DNA of 24,563 nt from a virus. The translations under genes and the position numbers were made by a program. The DNA is taken from the IMG/VR virus record IMGVR_UViG_3300035698_000610, positions 1 through 24,563 of that record, one strand, 5' to 3'. Shown here piece by piece: positions 1-8,816 of the stretch (position 1 is the stretch's first letter; each line of letters begins with the position of its first letter). The notes below the pieces were generated by a model. That model made no database searches. It was given only the letters and a program-made list of their open reading frames with translations, and was not told the origin of the DNA.

Positions 1-221
1 ATGACAATAAAGTGAAAAGGCTTACATCTTTCTACCTCTTGTTTTGCCAGTTCTTTCATGTGTGATGCTTTACGTTCTTCATTAAGGACCCAAACTCCAT
101 TTACCCAATCGTGATTGATAGAGGGCTGAGGATCGCATTCCACACATGTTTTAGGATCAAATTCTTCATCAGGTCCAGTCCAATATGATTTTCCATTTTC
201 TTTAACCCAATGTTTTATCAT
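1..221 (-). CDS. Partial tail-fibre-assembly-like (DUF4376-like) protein, cut by left edge
   Basis: The first 73 codons are visible and no stop is reached before the window ends. The start ATG (221-219) overlaps the tail fibre stop as ATGA, so it is probably translationally coupled to the fibre gene. The visible protein begins MIKHWVKENGKSYW. It then has an acidic/proline stretch, a W-V-N-G-V-W-V segment and a charged helix (about residues 55-68) leading into CKPFHFIV. That layout, a tryptophan-containing 'NGxW' segment followed by a helix and a short hydrophobic strand, resembles DUF4376 and tail-fibre-assembly proteins encoded just after phage fibres. The family call is inferred from pattern and position only. 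If right, it would act as a chaperone for fibre trimerisation or attachment, or be a small fibre-associated part. Confidence 0.55.
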   Translation of the reverse strand, partial: MIKHWVKENGKSYWTGPDEEFDPKTCVECDPQPSINHDWVNGVWVLNEERKASHMKELAKQEVERCKPFHFIV

Positions 222-1792
222 GAAGAATACTCCGTTACAGTGAGGGTTGCTATTTGTACACCTCCGAATCTTCTAGCGGATGTAACACCGTTTACATAAG
301 CTGTTCCAGAATTTGGACCATATCTAATCTTATAAGTCCGTGCCGAGGTGCTAGCTGCTGATACATAAGCAAGAATAGTAGCTGGATAGGAGTAATTGGC
401 TGCCGGATTTGTTACAGTACATGCGTCTAACGCATCCGCTGTACTGTCAACGAATAAAGCTATAGAACAATTTTGAACTGTACTTCCTGCCATTGAAACT
501 ACTGCTTCAATAACCAAAACGCTAGATGCATCAGTTGGAGTAATTGCCACAGTCATTAGTTCAGATCCTTCAGTATTTTGTGGAATCGTATTGTCATAAG
601 GTAAAGCCGTAGCTGTTGAAACATACGATGCAGTACTTGTTCTAACTTGCTGTTTAACAGCTCCGCTACTCAATGTCTGAAAGGAAGGTAAGGTTCCAGG
701 TCCATTCGATACTAAAGGTTGTCCAGATGTTCCAACAGAAGCAATTGATTGATGAGCGGCTGTAGATGTTGTGCCTCCGCATAATACTGCATAAGCGGTA
801 CATGTACTTCTGCCTGTGCCCCCATCCGCAACTGCAATATCTGTAGCATTCCATGTCCCTGTGGTAATCGTTCCAAGGGTTGTAATCGACGACTGGCCTA
901 CATATCCCGAATCAATATCTATGACGGGAGTAGATCCACCCGTGGATGTAATTCTATTAGTCGTCCCCGATACGCTTGTGACTGTTCCGTTATTATCAGC
1001 ATCAATCGTAATAGTTCCGCCACCATTTGTAACAGTAATGCCTGTTCCACCTGTGATCGTTCCCTTTGCTAGCGTGTTGCCTGTGGTATTTCCTATAAGC
1101 AATTGACCGTCAGTATAAGATGTTTGACCCGTTCCACCTTTATTTACAGCTATTGTGTCCGCTGACCATGTCCCCGTAGCTATTGTACCAAGTGTGGTGA
1201 TGGAAGTTTGACCCACATAAGTAGAAGCGATGTCTACAATAGGATCCGCAGCGGTTCCTGAGATAGTTATACGATCTAATGTGCCAGATACGGAAGTAAC
1301 AGTTCCTGATGTAGCTGGAGCCGCCCACGTAGGTACCCCTCCCGATAGAGTTAGGATTTCAGTATTTAACCCCCTGGCAAGTTTTGCTAATGTGTTTACA
1401 CCTGAAGCATAAAGAATGTCTCCCGTAGCATAACTAGATTGACCCGTTCCACCATAAACCTCATCGACAACAGTTGCATTCCACGTGCCTGTTGTGACTG
1501 TACCTACAGTTGTTATCGTTGCTTGCCCTACATAGGTACTAGCAATATCAACAATCGGATCGGCAGCCGTACCTGAGATGGTAATGCGGTCTGCTGTTCC
1601 CGATACGCTATCTACTACTCCACCCGTACCAGTGATAGTAACCGTATTCCCAGAAGCCGAAGTACTTACAGTCCCCGCACCTACGATATTCAAAACATTC
1701 GCAACCGGAACAGCGCTACCAGTGTCCGCATCAAATTGTGTAGGAATCTGAGGATGAGAGGATTCTATGTCAATTAAGCCAGCTTGTGACAT
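218..1792 (-). CDS. Tail fibre protein with three beta-rich repeats
   Basis: This 524-residue virion protein is probably the receptor-contacting fibre. Three long repeats are visible at about residues 61-118, 164-225 and 270-335. Each contains SVSGTxxRI, then a DPIVDIAS-like strand, YVGQxxITTxGT, TGTW and GGTGxS/T. These Gly/Thr/Ser-rich modules are typical of trimeric phage fibre shafts. After residue 390 the repeats stop and a distinct C-terminal region ends in GGVQIATLTVTEYSS, which looks like a distal knob. The start ATG follows a good GAGGAG site and overlaps the upstream stop as TAATG. The end overlaps the next gene as ATGA. Position at the end of the tail module fits a fibre. Receptor and host cannot be read from the sequence. 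Confidence 0.8.
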   Translation of the reverse strand: MSQAGLIDIESSHPQIPTQFDADTGSAVPVANVLNIVGAGTVSTSASGNTVTITGTGGVVDSVSGTADRITISGTAADPIVDIASTYVGQATITTVGTVTTGTWNATVVDEVYGGTGQSSYATGDILYASGVNTLAKLARGLNTEILTLSGGVPTWAAPATSGTVTSVSGTLDRITISGTAADPIVDIASTYVGQTSITTLGTIATGTWSADTIAVNKGGTGQTSYTDGQLLIGNTTGNTLAKGTITGGTGITVTNGGGTITIDADNNGTVTSVSGTTNRITSTGGSTPVIDIDSGYVGQSSITTLGTITTGTWNATDIAVADGGTGRSTCTAYAVLCGGTTSTAAHQSIASVGTSGQPLVSNGPGTLPSFQTLSSGAVKQQVRTSTASYVSTATALPYDNTIPQNTEGSELMTVAITPTDASSVLVIEAVVSMAGSTVQNCSIALFVDSTADALDACTVTNPAANYSYPATILAYVSAASTSARTYKIRYGPNSGTAYVNGVTSARRFGGVQIATLTVTEYSS

Positions 1793-2469
1793 TATTTCTC
1801 CTCTAACTTTTTCAGTCGATTATCTAGATGCTCGAAATGCTTCATGTTGATGAAAACGCTGCGATTGCTGCGTTCAGCCTCTTTCCGTGCGCCCTCGACA
1901 TTGACCGCCATTACAGATACAAAGTCGCGCATCTCTTTCTTCATCGGCTCAATCAAATCAGGGCGGTCATCCATCTCTTTCTTAACCGCTTCCATGTTTT
2001 GGATTGAAAGCTGGTAATACTTAAGCGACTGATCTTCCAGAGCTTTTAATTTTCTATGATATTGGAGTTCCAGGTTTCTAATTAACTCTTTGATTTCCCC
2101 AATTTCTAGAAAATTCGCGTCGACCTTATCAGCCTTACTCTCCGCAATGGAAAGCCTTTTATCGATATGGCTTTTAAACTGTTTGAAGTCTTTGTCGATT
2201 TCACCCACGGATTGAATGACCTGATGCATCGATAGCAATAGATCATTCTGTAGCTCATCCAAAGTCACAGAAAGGCCAGAAAACCGTGCAGAATCTTGAG
2301 ATCTATAGACTTCGATGTCTTTACAAATGCGATCGATCTGCTCTTGAAATTTGACCAAAGAGGAATTGACATTAGCCATATACTTGTTATGGTTAATCTC
2401 ATGTTGACGCCTAAGCATCTCTGCCTCGGCGTCAAAATCCCTCTTTTTAGCTGGCATTATCTTGCGCAC
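1792..2469 (-). CDS. Coiled-coil virion-associated protein, function unknown
   Basis: A 225-residue, highly charged and mostly helical protein with heptad-like runs over nearly its whole length (for example residues 30-150 and 195-225, ending LDNRLKKLEEK). There are no cysteines beyond one near residue 49, no signal peptide and no enzyme motif that I recognise. The GTG at 2469 is preferred because TAAGGT lies 5 nt before it. The ATG at 2457 has no site of its own. The gene overlaps the end of its upstream neighbour and meets the tail fibre start at TAATG. A rod-like protein encoded directly before the fibre could be a fibre-connecting or baseplate part, but that is inference. Confidence 0.7.
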   Translation of the reverse strand: MRKIMPAKKRDFDAEAEMLRRQHEINHNKYMANVNSSLVKFQEQIDRICKDIEVYRSQDSARFSGLSVTLDELQNDLLLSMHQVIQSVGEIDKDFKQFKSHIDKRLSIAESKADKVDANFLEIGEIKELIRNLELQYHRKLKALEDQSLKYYQLSIQNMEAVKKEMDDRPDLIEPMKKEMRDFVSVMAVNVEGARKEAERSNRSVFINMKHFEHLDNRLKKLEEK

Positions 2470-2800
2470 GTATTACCTTAATATATACAGATCCACTTGT
2501 GGGAGCTGAAATTTGCTTAACCGAAAACTGAGTCCTCGCCGGTACAACAAAAGAGTCGTCATGATGAGGATTCATATTCGATTGAAAGTCATACAAAGCA
2601 AAACTCCCAGCCGCAATAAAGATCTCATCCTGAGCAGTATTTGTAGTAAAATACAGATCCCCTTGGGTGTCGTTGCAGATCTTAACCATCAAAGCCGGAT
2701 AAGATAGAACACCACCCACACTGGCATACGTCCCTGAGATAGATCCGAATCCAAGAGTTCTAATAGCATCAAATTCTACTCGTGTTGCCGATTTAGTCAT
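2447..2800 (-). CDS. Small beta-rich virion-type protein, unknown function
   Basis: A 117-residue protein starting MTKSATRVEFDAIRTLGFGS. It has alternating strands and a run resembling small podovirus structural proteins: an ITN-like 'DTQGDLYFTTN' segment, then GSFALYDFQSN, then APTSGSVYIKVIRA. I recall similar unassigned proteins next to tail genes in metagenomic phages but know no function. The start ATG has a GGGGG-type ribosome binding site (TAGGGGGTAAGCA). It sits between the fibre-like 232-residue protein and the coiled-coil protein, so a tail accessory or fibre-adaptor role is plausible. No transmembrane segment or signal peptide is visible. Confidence 0.7.
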   Translation of the reverse strand: MTKSATRVEFDAIRTLGFGSISGTYASVGGVLSYPALMVKICNDTQGDLYFTTNTAQDEIFIAAGSFALYDFQSNMNPHHDDSFVVPARTQFSVKQISAPTSGSVYIKVIRAQDNAS

Positions 2801-2810
2801 TGCTTACCCC

Positions 2811-3509
2811 CTAAAGTGCTTGAACGACATAGTACACACGGATTTCCAATGTGTTATCGTCCGCAGCGTTACCAGCAAAGTTACTTCCTAGGTTATCAAG
2901 AACTAGAGCTTGAGCTTCAGCACCCGTAGCAGCAACAATCACATCAGCAGCCGGAACAGCATTAGTGTAAGTGCTAGCGGATGCGTCAATAAAGTTAGTA
3001 GATTCGATATTTCCTGAAACTTGAACACCAGAAGCGTCCGTATATTTGATCCCTAGATTATCCCCTGATTCGGTGAACACGTTCGACCCACCGTATACCA
3101 TTTTGAGAGAAGCACCTAGAAATAACACAGCAGAACCAGCAGCAGGAGCCGCAACTAGCTCAATTGGAGTAGTCGCCAAAGCTTTGATTTCTGTTGAAGT
3201 TAATGAGACATCAGACCATTGAAGGAATCCTGAAGACGCAAGATTGGCCGGTGTAATAGCTACATCATCCGCAACTTTGGCCATGGCTTGTGCGTCCGAT
3301 GCGAAAACACCATCCCCACCGAGAACGGCCCAATTGCCTGGACCGACGAGTTCATAAGAATTATCAGCCACTTCATCAATCCAAATATCCCCGATGCGAT
3401 ACTGGGAATTGTTGTCTGAGGATGTAGGGGCTCTGTCTGCTTTCCAAATTTGAGGAGGTTTAGTGGCATCTACCCCCATGTATTGTCTAGGATTTCTACC
3501 GATGACCAT
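2811..3509 (-). CDS. Fibre-like / tail accessory virion protein
   Basis: A 232-residue protein. The ATG at 3509 (MVIGRNPRQYMG) is chosen because AAGGAG lies 8 nt upstream. An in-frame extension to 3575 would be hydrophobic, has no ribosome binding site and covers a palindrome. Near residues 38-65 is IGDIWIDEVADNSYELVG, a short beta module also seen in the 91-residue protein at 8817-9092. Next comes SDAQAMAKVADDVAITPANL, a segment common in tail fibres where the shaft begins. The C-terminal 140 residues are Ala/Thr/Val-rich and strand-like (GSAVLFLGASLKMVYGG to LEIRVYYVVQAL). This looks like a small fibre or side spike. An exact role cannot be assigned. Confidence 0.7.
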   Translation of the reverse strand: MVIGRNPRQYMGVDATKPPQIWKADRAPTSSDNNSQYRIGDIWIDEVADNSYELVGPGNWAVLGGDGVFASDAQAMAKVADDVAITPANLASSGFLQWSDVSLTSTEIKALATTPIELVAAPAAGSAVLFLGASLKMVYGGSNVFTESGDNLGIKYTDASGVQVSGNIESTNFIDASASTYTNAVPAADVIVAATGAEAQALVLDNLGSNFAGNAADDNTLEIRVYYVVQAL

Positions 3510-3525
3510 TTCTTTTTCTCCTTGA

Positions 3526-3550
3526 TGTAAAGTAAATAATTTACTTGACA
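3526..3550. promoter_or_regulatory. Near-perfect 25-bp palindrome, operator-like
   Basis: The core AAGTAAAT-A-ATTTACTT is a perfect 8-bp dyad around one base (3530-3546). TGT/ACA pairs extend it outward across one mismatch. It lies in the only sizeable gap of the tail module (80 bp), just upstream of the AAGGAG site of the gene starting at 3509. On the minus strand it follows a T-run and TGGTATATG, which resembles an extended -10. A repressor site over a late promoter, or an mRNA hairpin, are both possible. Confidence 0.35.
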
Positions 3551-3589
3551 TATACCACAAAAAAAATAAGCACACAAAGAAAACGGTTA

Positions 3590-6500
3590 CTACTTTCTCT
3601 TCTTTCTTAAATCGGCTTTATTTTCTTCTACGGCTTCTACAATGTCGCGCATTTTTTTTGTCATATCCGTTATGACCTGATCAATTTCTTGTCGCTTTTT
3701 CTTTTTCTTCTCTGGGGTATCGGCTTTCTCATATTTGATCTTATCTAGAGCTTTGTAGAATGGACTTAGCTGAGATCTATATGAATCCATTGGAACGTAG
3801 TAATCTAAAACCTTATCGGCCTCGACATGCTTTCCCTGATTATTAAGCTCTTCGGCTTTTAGACGTTTTGCTTCCATCTCATCAACCTGTTCGTAATATT
3901 TCTGGGACCAGTTGTTGAATGTCTTAGGACCTTTATCGTGTAGCCATCCAAAGAGAATAGCATTTCTATTGAGCTGTTCGGGGCGGTTATCCTCGAACAC
4001 CCCGAGAGAATATAACATCTCATCAGCCGCGCGCATAACCTGACGTCCTAGATTGGCGGTGACTCGTTGAACGCCCATATCTATTGAGTCAGGAGGGATG
4101 TTAAACCATTCTCCTATCTTCTTAGAGACCTCAGTAGTATTAGGGCCGTACTGTAGTTCCGGTGGCTTCTTCAGATATTTAGATGATCTGTTGATGCGAC
4201 TTCCTTCCCAGATCCTAGCAGGTTCGAATCTGCCATTGTGGAACGCGTTCGACAGACTCATAAAGGTCAAGGGGCTGAACTCGTATTCAAAGGATCGGAA
4301 TAAATCTTCAATCAACTCAGGGTCTTTCTGGAGGGCGTATTCAGCCAATGCTTCAGGTAAAGTCTGAAAGAGCCATCCGTAACCCCAGACCTTTGGAATC
4401 TTATAATCCTCATTGATCCAGATATATCGGCTTCTCTCTTCGATAGTCTTGTTTTGATACCATTCTTCATCTCTATTCTTAAGATAAAAAATGATAGCAG
4501 GAATAGTCAAAGCCCCAAAAGCCGTAAGCCATGCGTTCCCAGACCCAGGGTTCATGGGATTCAACACCTGAGCCTGACGCACACCAGAATTCAAAATTGT
4601 CTTGATGAATGGAACGTAATTATACATCTCCCTAAGAGCCGCAAGATCTCCCACCTTAGAACGCGAATAGTCTAAAAGATCAGCATCTCTAGAAGCTCTA
4701 GCCATAGCCTCTCTCTTTGACATTCCTTCAGCTTGATACTTCTTAATCGATTGAGAGTATTCAGCTAAGAGAATTGACTCATCCAAAGCACTTGAAACTT
4801 TGCCAAGAGTTTCAATAGCAAATTTAGCGATCTTTAAAGGAGCCTTGACAGTCCGAAGTGCCCATGGATCTTTCTTCCCAATCGCATTCGTCAAGGTATC
4901 CACAGAAGCTTCTAATTCCCCTCGGGATACGCCACCCAATGTATGAGAAGGTGCACCCGACATCTTGAAGTCTTGGTACATCTCAGATCTTCCTATCACA
5001 TCGAAGAAAGACTTGGCGACATTCATGGCGAACTTAGGAAGAGTCATCAATCCGGCTTTATGCTTCGTTTGAATGGAAGCCAATACCGTAGTCATACCCG
5101 TGAATTTCAATGTCTGATCGATTGGAAGAACGACACCCATTGAGATTGCTGTTTTTATTTTATTCGCCCATTTACCCAAAATACCAAGCTGCATAGGACT
5201 GAGGTTGTTTAGCATGCGAACCACATCCGGAGTCGCTCTAGCAGTCATACGTTTGCCGTTCTCATACCAACTAAGCGTCTGAGCCCTAGGGTCAAACATT
5301 CCTTCCCCTGACACGTTGGCCGCTAAGTTGAACCAATCATAATTCTCATCAGTAATGCGATATTGATCACCTATACGGGCCTGGAGTTCATCTTTACTGA
5401 ACATCTTAGGACCTTCGCGTTTGACCTTGACACGTTGTTTCTTCAGCAATTTGCCGATGCTTTTATGGATCTCATTCTTGGCTTTTGCTCGCTCCCACAT
5501 GATCGTATTCTTGACTATGTTTTCTGTAGGTGAAGAGACCATTCTCTCCGACCCCTTAGCTTTTTTAGGAACTTTAGCAATAGAAGTTTTACCAGACATC
5601 TGAGCTTCGAATTCACTTTCAGGCATCACACGATTCAACGGTGCATATCGGGGATATTTAGCCTTGGCGGACGCGAGCCCTTCTTTGCTCATGAACCCTG
5701 CTTGCTGAAGTCCCTCTAAGCCTCGATTAGAAAATGCTCGCAATTCTTTGGCTACGGCATCGAATTTCTTTTTGTTTTGCTTAATGTAATCTAAAGCCGA
5801 AGCAGTAGGAACAGGGTTGACTTGCCCTAGACCTTGGCGATCTAAAGATGATTCAGCAACTAGGTACTTATCAAAACTAACTCTATCGAACTTCTTCTGC
5901 TTAAATATCTTAGCGAATCCAGGACCGTTAGCCAATCCAGTCTCCATGTCATAAGTGGACTCTTTCAATACATTCTCAATCCGCGAATTGATAGATCTGT
6001 ATTCTTCAATTTTAACGCGCGGGTCTTCTAGAAATGGAGTGCCATCGCCAACTAGTTCATCAAGTAGTCGCGTGTCATCATACAAAGCGATCTCAGCTTT
6101 TTTCTTCCATGACCGCCCATCAGAAACAGATTTTGTTGGCTTATAGGTTTGTACGTACTCACCCATAATGTCATCCGATGACTTACCCTCAAACTCTTTG
6201 GGGATTGGAACGAAACGGCGCTCGAATGCTTGGGTACTCTTATCCTCTCCAGGTAAAAGACGAGACATGTTAGAAGCTTGTTTAACGCGTTCTGATAGAT
6301 CTTTTGGCTTTTCTGGCTCGACTGGTTTCTTAGTAGTCTTAGGAACCTTAGGAGCCTTGGATTCCATCTTAGCAGGTTTAACTTGCACCTTATCGGACTG
6401 TACGATCTCACGAACGCTATCAGTGATGTCAATAATCTCAGCGGGGTCTTTGACTTTTATACGACCTTCTAATTGCTCACTTAAATCTACTAGTTTTTCA

Positions 6501-7276
6501 GCCTGTTTTGGATTGATATCTGATGGATTCTTTGGAACTTTGCCATCTCCCTTAATCCAATTTCTTCCAGCCTTGAATAATTGCTTCAAGACGTTCGTTT
6601 TACTCTGACCCGATTCTTTAGCTATATTACTGATCGCACTTCCAAACCTTCCACCTAGGCCCATCACTTGCATAGCCGCATCTACTGCACCCCATTCAAG
6701 AGCTTGTTGTTTGACCTTTTCTAGATCTGGAACTTCCCCTGATTCGGCGATCTCATCAGTGATAGCGGTAGCGGCACCTGCGTATCCTGCCTGAGCCAAT
6801 CTAGCCGAACCTTCAATCAGGGCGCTAGCAATTAATCCTCCGCCAGAAGTACCAGCAGCCGCTACAATAGGCGCAAAAGCCGCATCTACCGCAGCAATAG
6901 TACCAACCTCAACAGCTACTTTCTTTGCCGTATGAGGGTCTGCAATTGCGGGCATCCCTGATCCGCCACCTGATTGAGAAAGAACCGCAGCCGATTGACC
7001 CATTTTCTCCCAGAATGAAAGTTCGCTTTGATCTTTCTGTAGGCTTTCTATAGGTGTTTCTTTTACGTCTCCACCTAGCATATCCTGCCACCAAGAACGA
7101 CTTTCTTCTGTGGGCGCTTCTAATGACTGCTCTATCGGATTGACTTCTGCACCTTCATCGACAAAATCATTGGGAGAAAAAAACTGAGATTCGGAATCAT
7201 CAACGAACTGATTTGCACTGATAACAGATTCTTCTTCATCATCAATAAACTGACTGGGATCTATACCAATTGCCAC
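3590..7276 (-). CDS. Large polyvalent internal virion protein (LPD38-like)
   Basis: At 1228 residues this is the largest protein of the window. Order of regions: residues 5-40 carry repeated short acidic motifs (SQFIDD, NQFVDD, NDFVDE); residues 118-175 are Ala/Gly-rich and could insert in a membrane; residues 297-328 are a Lys/Pro linker; a long helical middle follows; residues about 880-1090 resemble the large polyvalent protein domain LPD38 (NYVPFIKTILNSG, then YIWINEDYKIPKVWGYGWLF, then SPLTFMSLSNAFHNGR). The tail is Lys/Glu-rich. Such giants in podoviruses are packaged in the head and ejected with DNA. The start is GTG at 7276, overlapping the upstream gene by 16 bp. No nearby ATG keeps the acidic repeats. 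No lysozyme or protease motif was seen. Confidence 0.7.
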   Translation of the reverse strand: MAIGIDPSQFIDDEEESVISANQFVDDSESQFFSPNDFVDEGAEVNPIEQSLEAPTEESRSWWQDMLGGDVKETPIESLQKDQSELSFWEKMGQSAAVLSQSGGGSGMPAIADPHTAKKVAVEVGTIAAVDAAFAPIVAAAGTSGGGLIASALIEGSARLAQAGYAGAATAITDEIAESGEVPDLEKVKQQALEWGAVDAAMQVMGLGGRFGSAISNIAKESGQSKTNVLKQLFKAGRNWIKGDGKVPKNPSDINPKQAEKLVDLSEQLEGRIKVKDPAEIIDITDSVREIVQSDKVQVKPAKMESKAPKVPKTTKKPVEPEKPKDLSERVKQASNMSRLLPGEDKSTQAFERRFVPIPKEFEGKSSDDIMGEYVQTYKPTKSVSDGRSWKKKAEIALYDDTRLLDELVGDGTPFLEDPRVKIEEYRSINSRIENVLKESTYDMETGLANGPGFAKIFKQKKFDRVSFDKYLVAESSLDRQGLGQVNPVPTASALDYIKQNKKKFDAVAKELRAFSNRGLEGLQQAGFMSKEGLASAKAKYPRYAPLNRVMPESEFEAQMSGKTSIAKVPKKAKGSERMVSSPTENIVKNTIMWERAKAKNEIHKSIGKLLKKQRVKVKREGPKMFSKDELQARIGDQYRITDENYDWFNLAANVSGEGMFDPRAQTLSWYENGKRMTARATPDVVRMLNNLSPMQLGILGKWANKIKTAISMGVVLPIDQTLKFTGMTTVLASIQTKHKAGLMTLPKFAMNVAKSFFDVIGRSEMYQDFKMSGAPSHTLGGVSRGELEASVDTLTNAIGKKDPWALRTVKAPLKIAKFAIETLGKVSSALDESILLAEYSQSIKKYQAEGMSKREAMARASRDADLLDYSRSKVGDLAALREMYNYVPFIKTILNSGVRQAQVLNPMNPGSGNAWLTAFGALTIPAIIFYLKNRDEEWYQNKTIEERSRYIWINEDYKIPKVWGYGWLFQTLPEALAEYALQKDPELIEDLFRSFEYEFSPLTFMSLSNAFHNGRFEPARIWEGSRINRSSKYLKKPPELQYGPNTTEVSKKIGEWFNIPPDSIDMGVQRVTANLGRQVMRAADEMLYSLGVFEDNRPEQLNRNAILFGWLHDKGPKTFNNWSQKYYEQVDEMEAKRLKAEELNNQGKHVEADKVLDYYVPMDSYRSQLSPFYKALDKIKYEKADTPEKKKKKRQEIDQVITDMTKKMRDIVEAVEENKADLRKKRK

Positions 7277-8085
7277 TGCTTACCGTCCGAAATAAATTTA
7301 GCCCCAGTAGGAGCATGATTTTTTGTTTTCCCCTTGAACTTGCTGGGGGGGAACGCCTTCGTCAAAACCTTGATAGCTTCTTCAATGATTTGTTCTTCAG
7401 ATGCTTGACCATCAGATTCTTCAATGAAATCCGCCTGCATATCTTCTTGGCCATCTTCATCGCTCATATTTATCTCTAGGATGAAATCGCGATCGCCGCC
7501 TCTATGTCTCTTAAGATCTCTCATTCTAGCTTCATCAAGTTTTTTAATCTGTTCTTTTAAAGCTTCTTTATCATCGTTTCTGATAGTTGATTTTAGTTCG
7601 TTCTTAAGATCCTTCATTGCATTATTATAATCTTTGGAAATAGAATCTTTTGTTAACCTTCCTTCTCTAGTCTGCATCCTCATCTTATCGGCAATCGGCA
7701 TCATCTCTTTTGCATTAAGTCCATACTTCTGACCGGCTTGTAAAATCTCTTGATAGTTTAGTTTTCCTAAATCTTCTTCCATTAACAATTGAGCAATCCT
7801 AAAATCCTTGCTCTTCATGATCTTCTTCTCTTCCATGGCCTGCAAGGTCTTGGCGATATTACTTTTGTCAGCCTTCTTAATGTCTCCATTTCCAAACAAC
7901 TGGGACATAGTACCTTCTAGAGAGGCACCCTCATCACCGTACTGACTCATAAGGTTTTTGATCGCATCCGCCTCTTTATTAGACTCTAAGCGATCCACGG
8001 CAGAATTTCCAAATGAAGAGCCGAATTTAGCCATTGGGCCAGTATTCTTAATCTCACTCAGGTCGACTACTTGTAATTGTGGCAT
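7261..8085 (-). CDS. Internal virion / ejection-type protein, helical
   Basis: A 274-residue, charged, mainly helical protein starting MPQLQVVDLSEIKNTG. Residues 145-205 are very Lys/Glu/Arg-rich and coiled-coil-like. An acidic stretch follows (about 205-232, SDEDGQEDMQADF). It ends with FPPSKFKGKTKNHAPTGAKF and SDGKQWQLV. That C-terminal element recurs in proteins encoded before large ejection proteins in related phages, as far as I recall. It starts 5 bp after the upstream gene and overlaps the giant protein gene downstream, placing it in the internal-protein cluster. No enzymatic motif was found. Confidence 0.65.
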   Translation of the reverse strand: MPQLQVVDLSEIKNTGPMAKFGSSFGNSAVDRLESNKEADAIKNLMSQYGDEGASLEGTMSQLFGNGDIKKADKSNIAKTLQAMEEKKIMKSKDFRIAQLLMEEDLGKLNYQEILQAGQKYGLNAKEMMPIADKMRMQTREGRLTKDSISKDYNNAMKDLKNELKSTIRNDDKEALKEQIKKLDEARMRDLKRHRGGDRDFILEINMSDEDGQEDMQADFIEESDGQASEEQIIEEAIKVLTKAFPPSKFKGKTKNHAPTGAKFISDGKQWQLV

Positions 8086-8090
8086 ATCAC

Positions 8091-8807
8091 CTATCCTCTC
8101 GTTCTTTGTGCTTCATTTAGAAGAGGGCCACGATCTTGGGTACCATTGTTCCCACCACCATTAGCCCAATCACCTACATAATTTCCAGCCACTTTTCCGG
8201 CTGCTTGACTTATACCTTCCATGAATCCTCCCATACCGGATTGCTGTGGACGTTCATAGGCGAATTCCTGTGTGTTGTAGATGTTCTCAACCGCATCTCT
8301 CCTACGATCTAGCCCGGCTTGCTGAGCTTTGAATAACATGTCTGAAAACCTATCATCTAGATTCATCTGAACATCGCGACCCGCACGTCCTAAAGCTTCC
8401 CCTGCATACGAACTTTGACCAAGATTTTGACCGCGAAATTGCCCTGTGATCTGAGGGATTACGTCCTCTTGAAACTGCCTAAGTGCTGGAGTTGCAAAAT
8501 TACGGTCGAAGAAATCACGGTATCCATTCATATCGGTAGGACCAAACAAATCAGCCATAGGACCTTCACCATATTGAGCCGCCTGCCGATACTCATTAAA
8601 TAGCTGCTGATTCTCTTTAGACATGGTTTTTCGCTTTTTCTTTTTCTTCTTCCCGCCACCAAATAAACTAGCAGCTCCTCCTACAACTCCACCGACTCCA
8701 GCACCTATAGCCGTGCCGATTCCAGGTACAGCAGAACCAACGGCGGCCCCTGTAGCTGCTCCTGATGCTGCTCCCCCTGCTCCTGATCCCCAATCTGTTT
8801 TAGGCAT
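8091..8807 (-). CDS. Glycine-zipper DNA-ejection (pilot-type) protein
   Basis: A 238-residue protein. Residues 7-52 are almost only Gly/Ala/Val (a glycine-zipper-like, membrane-prone segment with SAVPGIGTAIGAGVGG). A basic block with six consecutive lysines follows (53-60). The remainder is a polar, helical domain with many Gln/Arg (QFQEDVIPQITGQFRGQ, then SYAGEALGRAGRDVQ) and a Gly/Asn-rich end. A hydrophobic glycine-rich segment next to a lysine block is typical of phage internal proteins that enter the host envelope during DNA delivery, comparable in role to P22 gp7/gp16/gp20. The start has a GGGGG site. Its neighbours are the other internal virion proteins. The family is inferred, not matched. 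Confidence 0.65.
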   Translation of the reverse strand: MPKTDWGSGAGGAASGAATGAAVGSAVPGIGTAIGAGVGGVVGGAASLFGGGKKKKKKRKTMSKENQQLFNEYRQAAQYGEGPMADLFGPTDMNGYRDFFDRNFATPALRQFQEDVIPQITGQFRGQNLGQSSYAGEALGRAGRDVQMNLDDRFSDMLFKAQQAGLDRRRDAVENIYNTQEFAYERPQQSGMGGFMEGISQAAGKVAGNYVGDWANGGGNNGTQDRGPLLNEAQRTRG

Positions 8808-8816
8808 AATATCCCC

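Noticed and set aside
6168-6608. Plus-strand ORF of 146 residues
   Set aside because: Entirely antisense to the 1228-residue virion protein, without a start signal.
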